A stretch of 64,000 nucleotides of DNA, from the NCBI GenBank assembly GCA_905182995.1, contig CAJJDP010000011.1, positions 508,432 to 572,431 of the forward strand. The letters run 5' to 3'. The translations under genes were made by a program, and so were the position numbers. How positions within the stretch are numbered: the stretch's first letter is position 1; the number at the start of each line of letters is the position of its first letter. Under the pieces are notes generated by a model that was not told the origin of the DNA, did not search any database, and was given only the letters and a program-made list of their open reading frames with translations. Shown here piece by piece: positions 24,400-38,200 of the stretch. The DNA is from Paramecium octaurelia (taxonomy: Eukaryota; Ciliophora; Oligohymenophorea; Peniculida; Parameciidae).

Positions 24400-24993
24400 T
24401 CATAATCCTGTATAACTTAATCCCATAAACTTTCTTTTTGCAATTCCAGTCCAAAACTTAGCATCAAATGTTCTTTTGCCATCTTTGAAGAACCTTAAAA
24501 TCTTAGTACAATAATTACTTTGCTATTATTTCTTTTGCAAGAATATCTTTAAGTCCTTTCAAATATCCCTATATTTTATCAGTTTCTCCTGGTGTTTCTT
24601 TGAGAAGTCCACCAAGAAAGTTTTTTTTATCTCCACTTCTTGTTGGTACAGCTTCTCTGGCGATTTCATCAAGCTTCTTAGCAGCAGCTTATTGATCCTA
24701 GTCATTCTCTATAGTTTTTATCATGTGTGCAGCAACAACCCATAGGTAGATCAATAAAATATCAGAGGGTCCTAGAAATTATATTGATTTAAAACCTTCA
24801 TAATTGTAATTTTTGAAGAATGTCATCAACCTGAAATATTCTAAAGATTCAGAGACGATTCCTTTTTAAGACTATTAATCATCAAAGTAGGCTAAGCCAC
24901 ACAATGTTTTATCACTCTTTAATTTTGCATGACAGACCTTAATATTAATTTAAGAATTACAGATGGATCTATTGTGACTACTGTTTATTGCAT
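24400..24993 (-). CDS. ARPC3: Arp2/3 complex subunit 3, p21 (181 aa)
   Basis: Subunit of the seven-protein actin nucleator. Recognised by the core GIVSESLEYFRLMTFFKNYN, the GPSDILLIYLWVVAAHMIKT helix (matching the ITLYISECLKKL region of animal ARPC3), a GYLKGLKDILAKEIIAKFF helix, and the ending FDAKFWTGIAKRKFMGLSYT, which parallels the WWTCFVKRQFMNKSL ending in animals. Length matches the family. Introns of 23 and 25 nt. It lies 38 bases from the kinase gene and about 5 kb from ARPC1. Confidence 0.85.
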
Positions 24994-25031
24994 CGATAAA
25001 TTATAGATTAATATAATAATATATATTAAAA

Positions 25032-26931
<1,900 letters not shown>

Positions 26932-27565
26932 TATAATTGATTATATTCAATCGAATGATAAAATAAAAATATATTTTTAACTCTAAATAAATAATCTTCT
27001 TCATTAGGGTACTTAGAATTTAATGGGCAAATTATTAATCATTGAATCAAATTTTGTTGAAAAAAAACCATTCTTTTAAGCAATATGTCAAAAATATTAA
27101 ATTTCATGATATTTTGATTAGGATATAATATACAAAATCTTATTTGCCTATTTTTAGATTTTTTTATTTGAACCATTTATCTCAGATTTATTTCAAAAAA
27201 ACCAAAAAGAGCTTCTTTTATCATATTTTGTTATACAAATTACCCTTAGATATATTTAAAATAAATCAAGAATTTTATTTATAATATTTTACTTGAATAA
27301 TTTTATAAGGTCTGTCTTTTTTCTTTAAATAATTTAATTCTTTGTCATCAAACATGACTTAAAATCCAGGCTATAAGTTTAAATAATTAAAATATCAATC
27401 TAATATTGGAACATAAACGATAAAAAGCATATTTTCATGGATTCTTTGTAGGAATACATTTGCTCAATTAATAATTAAATAAATCAATATCTAATCTGAA
27501 ATGACAAAATATGAATTGAAACTTTTTTAAGTAACAATAAACAAATAAAAATCAATTTAGGTTTA
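26932..27565. other. intergenic, no gene seen
   Basis: About 630 bases of AT-rich DNA between two minus-strand genes. No convincing coding frame. It should contain the CDPK promoter next to 26931 and the 3' end of the upstream gene near 27566. Confidence 0.5.
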
Positions 27566-28537
27566 TCAAAATATTGAACACATGCAGACTTTTGTATCAG
27601 CATTATCATATTTATTCGATGCAATAGACTTTTTTGATTTAGTTTTATTTTTCTTTTTTTCATTCTGTTCAGCCATACTTTATTTTATTTTATTCTCTAT
27701 CAATAGTTTGAAAGCATCTTAATTAATTTAGAATGATTAATTGCTCATAGACTTTAGATTTTCATCATTAGTCTAAAAGGAACTTTGACTATTCATTTTC
27801 TCAATAGCTTAAGTAAAGTCTTCGATCTAATAATTAGCTAATTCCTATGCTGAGTTAATTAAACACTAAAGAACTTGTTTGTAATGATTTTTGGTTTAGA
27901 TCGTATCAAGAATCCATCTTAACACTTCTTTATCTTGGATAATTTGCAATTAATTTTCTTCCTCACCACTAATTTCATATTGCTTCAAACAATTAATCTC
28001 AAAATTAATCACATAATAGATTTTCTCAAGTGAATAAGGCTTAGGAGGAGTTTAGATATTTGATTGATCTATTTGTTCTTCTTTGTTATTATTGAGAAGT
28101 TCCATCAATAATGATCCTTTCTTCCATAATTTTCTAGTGCATTGTTTATAGTAAGATCTAAAACTATGTTTAGCTTTATTACATTGCACTACAAATGCTG
28201 GATTATGTCTCTGCACTCTTTTATGAATCCATACTTAAGCCTTTGATTTCTGATGATTTTTCATCAATCTTTTTGAATTACACAACTTTATTTATTTTTC
28301 GAACTTCTAGTAATTCTGTATAAATATAATTGACAAGAAGTTCTTCATTATTGAATTGAGTTTTAAACCAAAAGTCAAATTCTTTCAAGCTATCCTATCA
28401 AATTGTAAAATTAGTCATAATACTTGCAAAGATTAAATTTTTCCTAACAAATATTTCTCATTCTAGCCTTAGCTTATTTTTGAGTCTATGAAGCAATTAC
28501 TAATTTCTTTACAGTAATTTGAAATCTCAAAAATCAT
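27566..28537 (-). CDS. hypothetical protein (307 aa)
   Basis: Begins MIFEISNYCKEISNCFIDSK. A central basic segment (QVWIHKRVQRHNPAFVVQC, then HSFRSYYKQCTRKLWKKGSL) is followed by a helical region and a basic end KKKNKTKSKKS. Introns of 29 and 19 nt. The 19-nt one is unusually short but is needed to join the two coding frames. No family recognised; the basic segment could bind nucleic acid or calmodulin, which is speculation. Confidence 0.6.
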
Positions 28538-28613
28538 GATAAATAATAATATTTTAATAAAAGAAACAACAATTAGTTATTTCATAATAATATTGTCATT
28601 TGTGAGTCAAATT

Positions 28614-29399
28614 TCACAATCTCATCATTAAATTTACGTAATTTTAGTTATATTAAACATTTTTAGCATCGAATCTTTTGATCATTAACCTAACTTTTTT
28701 AAAATGAGTAAGCATTTTAGATATTAAGCAGATTAGCAAGATAAACCAAATAGTATATGAAAACACTAGACAAGATATTAGTATCCTATCTGTAGCTATC
28801 TTATCATATACCACAAAGAAGGAAAAGTAGGTTAAAACTCCAAAAATAGCCAAAATTATAACTAAAAATAAGAGTTCCAAAAGTAGGGAGGATTTGTTTT
28901 TTTTCCATTAACTAAATTCGAAATTAATAACACCATTGACATGTCTATAATGATTGCAATTTTTGCATTAGATTTATTCTAAATATGGTCCTTATTGCAG
29001 AAATTCATTCGCACACTTTTGATGGGCTTATGAACATTTACAAATAGGGAAGATATTTTATGCTTCCCCACAAAAACAGCAATCTTTTGGTGAAACAGAT
29101 ATCATAGCATCTTCAGTATGATTTCTTATTTGTAATGAATTTGATTAGTCATTATTATTTATTAATATTTTGGTTTCATTGGGAGACACCTTTTATTATA
29201 AAGTATTATCAAATTCCGATAGGTCTCCTTAATAGGTCTTCTATTTGATTACTGTAGCTTATTCATCCTAATCTTCAATAATTGAATTTCTTGATTTTTC
29301 CACTTTAAGAGATTATGAGATTATTTTATTATTATCTTATGTTCGACCTTTCAAATAATTAATTATCTAAGGAGAATGAGGTGCTTTGATTATTGACAT
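28614..29399 (-). CDS. RING-CH (MARCH-type) membrane E3 ligase (261 aa)
   Basis: Single exon. A C4HC3 RING-CH domain at about residues 105-147 has the ligand order C-C-x-C, C-K-C, H-x-x-C and C-K-N-C (DCCFCGEAQNIFPICKCSQA is the first half). Two transmembrane helices follow near 170-190 (LELLFLVIILAIFGVLTYFS) and 205-230 (CLVFSYTIWFILLICLIS). This layout, cytosolic RING-CH then two helices, is that of MARCH ligases that downregulate membrane proteins. The N-terminal 100 residues are disordered. Confidence 0.8.
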
Positions 29400-29681
29400 T
29401 TTAATTATCGTAAATTAATTTAAGGTTTGCCCTTATAAACTATTTTAATCAGAGTGAACTTTTTAGTTAAAAATTGGCTCTATAAAAGTTTGATAATTAT
29501 TGTTTAATCAAAATATAGAATGAAAAATAATAATAATTTATAAAGTGAAACAAAGTAGGTTATTTATAAGAATGCAAAGGTGTATTAGGATATTACAAAG
29601 ACATATAAAATTTAATATTATGATTATCCTATAAAATTATGGATTGCAATTATATTTTACAATATAAATATTATTAACAAA
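29400..29681. promoter_or_regulatory. divergent promoter region, RING-CH and ARPC1 genes
   Basis: 282 AT-rich bases between the start codons of two divergent genes. No coding frame. It must hold both promoters; no individual element could be defined by eye. Confidence 0.4.
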
Positions 29682-30839
29682 ATGACAGAATCATATCTGA
29701 GATAACAAAAGTTAGTAACTCATACTTGGTCACCAGATGGCTAATTTGTTGCTCTTTCTATTAAGAATACCAGCAATGCAGATATTTATAAAGTAGGTTA
29801 ATTAGAGAAGGTTGGAACATGGTAAAAAGTATCTACGTTGAAAGATGCATCTTAATAAATTAATGTGTTATCTTGGTCAGTAGATAACAAAATTTTAATT
29901 GGAAGTGATGACAGAAGCGTAAATTTTAAGATGATGATAGGTTTATGTATATAGAAATATCAATAATACCTGGAGCAAAGATTTAGTCATTATCACAAAT
30001 GAGAAAGCTATTTTGTCAGGAGAATGGGCTCCAAATGGATAAAAATGTGTAGTTGGGACTGCATGCCATAAAGCTTTTGTTTTATTTTTTGAAGAAAAAA
30101 ATAATTGGTGGCATAATCAATAGATCAATTGTTTTTATTCAAGTGTAACTGCCTGCAGATTCCATCCAAGTGGAAGAGTCTTAGGATTAGGATCAACTGA
30201 TCAGACATTTAAATTAGTTTCATGTGTTATATAAGAAAATATCAATTCTGAGGACTAGTCATACACTGGTGTATTCAAGGACATTAAAACATTTGGAGAA
30301 ATTCTAGTAACAATAAATTTAAATGGATGGGTTAATTCTATTGATTTTAATCAATCAGGCAATAAATTTGCAGTCGCAGCACATACAGGATTAATTAAAT
30401 AATATTCGTTTAATAATGATGGAAGTTTGATTGTTGATGATGAAGACAAAAATGTAAATCATCTATATAAGTATTAGGCATCTTATATAAAGGAGACAAA
30501 ACCATTTAATAAAATAATATATTTAAATGATTCCACATTAGTGGGAGTTGGATATGATAGAAAGCCAGTTCTATTGAATTGTGAGCCAACTTTGAAGTTT
30601 ACATCAATTATTGAGAAATGCTTAGCTGCAGAAGGAGAAGTGTAGAAATCTGGAAGTATTGCAGCTGCAAAGTAAATTTTTTCTGGAAAAGGTACAAAAT
30701 ATTATATATTATTCTAGGATAGAAGACAGAAGATGATAAATTTGGACATTAGACAGCCATCACTTGTGTAAACAAAGTTAGTGATAACTTAATATCTACA
30801 AGTGATGTTAATGGTATTATTAACTTTTGGAGAATATGA
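29682..30839 (+). CDS. ARPC1: Arp2/3 complex subunit 1, WD40 p40 (369 aa)
   Basis: The WD40 subunit of the Arp2/3 actin nucleator. Beyond generic blades it shows ARPC1-specific text: LSGEWAPNGQKCVVGTACHK, FEEKNNWWHNQQI (compare YFEQENDWWVCKHI in animals), ACRFHPSGRVLGLGSTDQTF, FGEILVTINLNGWVNSIDFN, and LAAEGEVQKSGSIAAAKQIF with the final SDVNGIINFWRI. Introns of 22 and 26 nt. Together with ARPC3 this puts two subunits of one complex within 6.5 kb. Confidence 0.9.
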
Positions 30840-30980
30840 TATAATAAAACAATCATGTAACACACAAAATATTAAATTTAATCTATCTTTTCTTTAAAAA
30901 TTGTATTACCTTTGTGTTAGATAAAAAAAAGAATAAAAGATTCATTAAATATGAATAATTATTATTTGATTGAATTAGTA

Positions 30981-32078
30981 TCACTGTTTTAATAATTAAG
31001 CTTATTCTCTTAGGTATTAATCCATATTCATTTCTGCATTCGAAATAGCAAATCCACATTTTGCCTCCTAATATAAATAACGATCATTCTCAACCATTTC
31101 CAAAGCCTTCAAAAAGCTATTCTTTCCTTCCGTATATGATCCCAATTAAGCAGACACTGCTCCTAGTTTCATATGTCCTTTTATAATACTTTCCTTATCC
31201 TTCAACTCACTTGCCAATTAGAGAAACTTCTCTATGAATAACTAACACATGAATATTCTATTACTTTCATTTTCTCAGCATTATCATATAACCCTTTTTA
31301 CCCTATTCTTCCAATATTAGCAATTGCAATTGTTTATCCTAATTTGCTTGACATATTTATTGCGTGTTTGAGAGCTTACTAAAAGTAGAACATTGATAAC
31401 TAAGAATCGGCATCATAACATAAACCCAAATTTATTGATGCCAAGAATTTACCATTACTATCTGAAACTTCTTCATGTTTTTTATGAAAATCAATTGCTT
31501 TTTCAATAAACTTTGGATTTGTTTCAGCCATAAATTAATAATCTACCCCTATACAATTGTAAGCTAAACCACTTCCGTGCTAATCATCTAATTTATTGCA
31601 TATTTTTAGAAATCTCTCATATTATTATATAGCTTAACTCCATTTACCCATATTGTCCAGCAGCACTCCCATACTATAGTATGCTCTTCCTTCATCTTTG
31701 ATCTTACCAGCTCTTTTACAAGCAAAAGCAAGCATTTCATAATCTTTCAATCTTCTTTGAGATTGTAGATAAATACATAATTCAGGAGTCTAAAGACTTT
31801 TAGGATCGTTTTATTTTTCTGACAATTGAACTTTATTTTTCTCTTTAACTAAGATTAAAATATACATTCATGCTCTTAAATCTGGCTGGAGTGTTAAAAA
31901 AACAGGGTAATTCTATTCTTTGAGGTTAGTTGCTCGTTATTGTACAACCTTAAGATTAAGAGAAAATTCTTATGTTTCTAACTTAATTTTCTTCTGCCAA
32001 AGAGGAAATAGGCCTTATGGAATAATTTCGATGTTATTTATAGTATGTATTTCTGCTAATTTAAAATGATGAATTCAT
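30981..32078 (-). CDS. TPR repeat protein (352 aa)
   Basis: Begins MNSSFQISRNTYYKQHRNYS, a basic disordered lead of about 110 residues, then tandem 34-residue helical repeats: AYYSMGVLLDNMGKWSQAIQ, LAYNCIGVDYQFMAET, LASINLGLCYDADSQLSMFY, IAIANIGRIGQKGLYDNAE. Two very short introns (19 and 20 nt); the first is essential because an alternative reading shows TGA. The repeat style matches the other TPR gene at 45.3-46.9 kb. Protein-binding scaffold; the specific role is unknown. Confidence 0.75.
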
Positions 32079-32240
32079 TATTTTTATATATCAATATTAA
32101 TTTGTTAAATGAAATTAATCATTATTTTTTTGGTAATCCCAAAATTTATAATTCAACTGATTGAAATCAAGTTCCTAAAGATGATTATTAAACATAATAT
32201 TAACAAATATAATTATTTTTTGGTTAAAAATTAAAATTTA

Positions 32241-35200
32241 TCAAGATACTTTATCATATAAAATTTCTAAAATTGATACAAGTTCTTATTTTTATTCGAT
32301 TAACAGAGCTTGACCTGATATGGTGTTGAATTTGTTGTTATACTTCCCCCTTATTGTAAAGAATAGATCTTTGTTGAAAAATCTAGACCCTTGGTATAAT
32401 CTATATTCACCAGAATTTGAGTTTGGTTTAAAGTTCATATCAATTACCTACCTTATCCTAAATTTTTCCTTAATGTCTCCAGAGTTCTCTTAAAAGAAAA
32501 GCTCATTTGAAGGCAATACCTTTAAATATCCTGTTTTAGTATCAGAATTTGAAGTAAAAACTAATAGTGGAAATCCTCTTGCTAATTTATCTGCAGGGTT
32601 ATCTAGAATTATTTATTTCATCTAAACCTAAATCTATTCAGGTTAAACTTATTAATTTGAAATTATAGTTTTGATTTTCTAAGAAAAATAATTAATCTGT
32701 TGATTATCTTAGAAAAATTCAAGCGCATTATACACAACACTTTTATTTATTGTAGAATGATTATCTTTATCACAAGCTAAATTTTATATTAGAGTTAAGA
32801 TTAAACTGATGACTTTCTCATTTTATTTATACTATTCTATCAGTTAAGTGAATATTTATAAGTTATCTAAAGTACAGATCTTTTTCGAATATTATTTTAC
32901 TGATAAGCTTAATACAGTGATACTCTTTTCAATAATCACAGAGTCATCCTTATTATTTTATATTATTTGTTTAATAACAGTTACTTATTCAGAAGGTAAT
33001 AGTTATTAGGCAGAATATGTTGAATACAATTACAAGAGGTCTCTCAATAATGCCTTGTTTTATTGCAGTTTCTTTAGTATATCAAATATTGATTCTGATA
33101 TTGATATTAATGAATTTGATCTAAGAAGACATAAAGATTATAAGCATCTTAGAATCCATTTTAAGGTGTTGGGAGTATTTTATGTCTATAATTGTCTTAT
33201 CAATAAAGAAATTAAAATTCTAGATTCAACTTTCTACTATTCCATCTTATATAGGACATTTGTTAATAATTAAGCTGTGACTTCAATTAACTTTGGCTCA
33301 GACTTTTATTCTAAGTCAATTAAAATGATAAACAATAAATCTGAATCTACTAATTGTTACTAAACTTCCTTGTTTTAATAGCATAAGCATGATAGAGCAT
33401 AATAAGCATTCTATTTAATTTCGATATTTTAATCATTGATTGATTTATTGATAATTAATTATATGGATTGATCATTTAAGTCTTTTTATGCAAAGTTGTA
33501 TAAACACAAAGAACCAATAAGTAAATAGCATTCCCTCTGCAATCTTTAAATCCACTTTTTAATATGATTTATAACTTCATACTGATAGAGTAATTATGCA
33601 CACTTTGAATTGTAACAATACCCTTCTAAACATGTTAAAATTACAGATACTAATTCTTCATCCCAGCAATCTTCTAAATAGTTCACAAGAATAATGATAT
33701 CTTTTTGATTAATCATTCTATTTCTCATAAATTTAGTTTCTTTTGCTTTAATTAAAATTCTAACTAAATTTATGCTGACCCTTGCTATTTATAAATCTGA
33801 CCATTTTATTAATGTTTCATAATCATTTAAAATTGAGTGATATTACAAAATTGCCAATAAACTTTCTTCTACATCTATTTAATAAGCTTAATAACTTGAT
33901 TGTGAATAAATAAATAAGAGTTAATTAGTAATATCTAGTTAATGACAATCCTTGGCATCTTTTTCACTCTAAATTAATTATCTAAATTATTTGAGGACTC
34001 CTGGAAGTCGACTTTAATTTTACTCATTTTGCATAATTAATTATAAAGCCTACAGAAGATCAGCTATGGCACTTATTTACCATCTCCCAACATTTGGTTA
34101 TTAATTTTATAAAATTGGTTACTAATTTAACAAAATTTGATCGTTTTCCACCACTTAGCTACTGTAATAATTAACTTCGGATTCATTCCTTTATTGAGCT
34201 CTTTGCTCTAGTTATTCTTAAATTTATTGGTTTTCTTAAAATGATTGGATATCAGCTGTTTGCTAGCTATTTAGTTCTATCATTTCATTTTTAACTTCTT
34301 AAAACTCTCCTTGTTTTTCCTATACTACATATTCTACTTCTATCTATTGATTTGGTTCTTAAAATTCTATATTAAATGCTGCTGTTCTTTAACTATCCTA
34401 TATTTACTCAGTTTGTAAAGTAATTATTGGTTGCTATTCTTCAAACTATTATAAATTATTATTCCTTTGGCTTTCAAATTAATAAAAGGTACTAACTTCT
34501 TATTGAGATTAAAATTCAGTGTTTGCATTTTCTGGTTAATTATAAACTGTATTAGCATTTGCTAATTCAAATACATAGTTTTCTTGTCTATTTATACTTT
34601 AAGATGCTTCTTCTTATTACATTTAAAATTAATTCTTTAACTAATCATTTTCTTATTCTTAAATAATAGGCTATTATTATGGTTAATTGTAATTTGTTTT
34701 CTATTTTTCTTAAATTATTGCCTCAGTTATTACTGCTTTGACATTTTTTTCCTTTTTCTTCTGGATATTTTATTTTTCATCATCACTTGAAGATGACGAT
34801 GAAGAGTTTGATGATTTAGGTTTATAATTTTAAACTTTCTGTTTACTTTTCTATTGTAGATTTGCTTCAACTTAAAAGTCATTTTTACTTGGAACATTAT
34901 ATTCTGATTACATTGAAACCTCAAATTACTTATTCTGATTTTTTTTATTATCTTTTTCTTCTTTCCTCTAATCTTCTATTTTATTAGCAATAATTGCAGA
35001 CCCTATTAACATTTCAACTTTGTGTTAATCTTAAGTTTAAGGTTTTTGTTCTTATTATACCTAAAATTCACGTTCTTATGATTATTAACTCGGTTACTAT
35101 TTAATTGATACTTGTATAAATTCTTATTATTGATTTTAATGTTCAATCTCATTCACACCTTATACTAGAGGTTCTCTATAATTATTATTTATTTGTATCT

Positions 35201-38200
35201 ATTGATTTCCTCTTTAGATATCATTTGTATTGTTTGAATCATCTTATTCATGAATTCTTTTTTGAACTTGAGATGCAACAATAACAGTTTCAATTTTTTT
35301 AGATTTTTTAGCTTATTTATCAGAGGATGATGAAGATGATGATGAGCTAGACCTAATATTTTAGGTTTTCAATTATTAATTTTACTATTGGATTTCTACT
35401 TTATTAGTGTTCTATTAAGTATGTATAATAAATTCCTATTAAAATTGTTAATTATTTTAATTATCTTAATTATCTCTTTGGATCGATTAATTTACCTTAA
35501 ATTCTATAGTTGATTGATTTTTTTATGAATCATCAATAGAATTTTATGTAATTTCAAATTTCAGAACGTTTGAGCTAATTTAGTTATCTTAATCGTTCTT
35601 AACAACTTCAATTTGCACATTATGCTTTTCTTATTTCTTGATATCATGAGACTATTCTTGAGATGAGGAGGATGAAGAAGAGGATTTTTACTTCTTAGCT
35701 TAATGCTAATGTTAATGTTAAGCTTCAGCAACAATTAATGAACTTTCTAATTATACAAGTCTTTCTTATTTCAATTCTTCTTATTTAGTTTTTTCTTCTT
35801 CAATTTTCTTTTACTCTTTCAGCATTTTAAGCTTTGTTTTAGAATCCATTTCTTCTTCTTTCTTTTCTTAATGAATGTTCTTTGCAGCATCTAATATTAT
35901 TAAATCCTTAACAACTTCTTTTTGAACTTCCTTTTTAATTTATTTATCCTATTCTTTCTTTAACTTCTCGGCTTCTTTCTTTTATTTTTCTGCTTCTTTT
36001 TTTAATCTTTCATCCTCTTTCTTCTTTTATTCAGCCTCTTTTTTCAATCTCTCTGCTTCTAATTTCTTTTATTTCTCTGCTTCCTTTTTTTACTTCTCAA
36101 TTTCTTATTTTTGAAGTTTTTCAGCCTCCTTTCTTTATTTTTCTTCCTCCAATTTTTATGCTTTAAGAATTTCTTTCTGTTTTTTCTCAGCCTCTATTTT
36201 CTGTTTTTGTTCTGCTTTTTTTTACTTCTCATCTTATTCCTTTTACTTTTATTATTCTGCCTTAATACCCGATTCTATTATCTTTGCTTCAACAAGTGTC
36301 TTACCTACTTCCATACCAATATGCTTTTTTTCTTTATGTTTATCATCTTTTTTTTTATCTGAAGAAGATGAGGAGCTACTCGAACTGCTTGAACTTCGCT
36401 TTTTATCTTTGTTGATTTAGACTTCTTCTTCTGCTTATTTATTTATTTCATGAGTTACAATTGATGTTGCTACCAAGACCTGTTTTTCTACTTCTTAATT
36501 ATTTATTTGCTGTTATTCTATGTTGGTTGAAATAGTATACTATGGGTTTTCTTGAATTTGAACCTTAAATTAATCTTAATTTATTTCTAAATTACTCAAT
36601 TCTTAATTAGCTTATGGTTTTTCATTATATTATTGCTAAATATTTTCTTATTATTAAAATTATTATGGTAGAATTTCTTAATGAATAGCTTAGGTTATAT
36701 GTTGATTTTATTATTCATCATAATTAGGTTCTTTAATATTAATTTGATAATTTATGACAGGCATTTCTTGATTTGCATCGCTACTTTATTCTTATTTTTA
36801 AACAAAACTTATTGTATTTATTTAAGGTTGGTAATATTCATTTTTTCTTTCTGATTTTAATGCTGCCTATTTTATCAACTAAGAGGATAATAATAACTCG
36901 TCATCCTTTATTTCTAGTATTTTTTATTCATTTTAAGGAAATAATATATTGCCTGGATCATAATTAATTTATAATTCTTGTTTCTCAAAATTTATTTATT
37001 AATCTAATTATACTCCTTAATAGGATATTTGAAATTCGGAATTTGATTGTTACCCATAATTTTATTAAGTCATAATTGATGCCTTTAAGCGTAGATCTTC
37101 TTAACGTAATTAAGGAGGCTCTTAATCATTTGAAGGTGGTAATCCATAATAATAAGATAGGGTATTTTTAGATTATTCTGGATTGCTTGATACTTAGGCT
37201 TAAGTTGAATATTTATTCTCATTAATTTCAAAACCAATTCTACCAGATTATTGATCTCCTTGATTTTCAACTTTAATATCTAATTTCAATTATGCTTATT
37301 CTCTTGCTTATTCAGCCTCTCTTTTTATTTCTAATTCTCTTTATTATTTGTTATACAATTCTTATTCCTCTTTCTTCTTTCTTTCAATTTCTTCTTATTA
37401 TAATCTTATTTATTCCAATTTTTAAATTCTAATAAGCTCCTCTTATCTTTCTCTTTCTTCTTATTCTTATCTTTCAATTTCTCTCTATCTTTCTTCTTCT
37501 TCCCTCTTGAGTCTTTCAAAAAGAGCAATTCTTAACAATTCCTCTTTCTCCTACCTTATTTTCTCTTCTTATTCTAATGCTATCTTTTGAATCTATTATT
37601 ATCTTAATTATTCCTCCTACTCTAATCTTATTTATTCCTCTTACTCTAATCTTATTTATTCCTCTTACTCTAATCTTATTTTTTCAAGTTACTATAATCT
37701 TTATTTTTCTAATTCATCTTATTTATTTTTCTCTTCTAATTCTAATTTGATCCTATCTTCTTCTTATTTTTTTAATCGAGCTTGTTCTAATTGTTATTTC
37801 TTTTCTTTAAGTTACTTTAATTTTAATTTAGTATCAACTTATTTATCTTAAATTCTTGACACTTCTTCTTATTATGCCATCATCTATTTTAAATAACTAG
37901 GTTATTGAGATTCCTCATTCTCTTCTTTCTCCTGTTCAACTTAAACAATTTCCTATATTTTTGGTATTTCTAAAGTAGCTTAAACATGAGTCTCCTCATT
38001 TGCGATTTCAACTTTAAATTGATTTTCATTTGCTTATAATTTAAATTCTAGTTATTTTTCCTCCTTTGAGCTTGATTTCGATGATGATGATGAACTACTT
38101 TTATTTTTTCTTTTTTCCTTTATTTTATGATGAACTGCAGCAGCAACAACGATTTTCTGTTTTCTATTTAATTCTTCAGAACTTGATGAACTATCTGAGT

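Noticed and set aside
31876-31878. Apparent TGA in the N-terminal part of the TPR gene
   Set aside because: A different frame with a 19-nt intron gives an uninterrupted protein from MNSSFQISRN into the TPR region.
32809-33471. A 221-codon plus-strand frame (MTFSFYLYYSISQ...)
   Set aside because: It is exactly antisense to the armadillo-like C-terminal part of the giant minus-strand gene, whose frame continues without a break on both sides.
36111-36362. A plus-strand Phe/Leu-rich frame
   Set aside because: It is the reverse complement of a Lys/Glu-rich coding block; poly-Phe/Leu text arises automatically opposite GAA/AAA codons.
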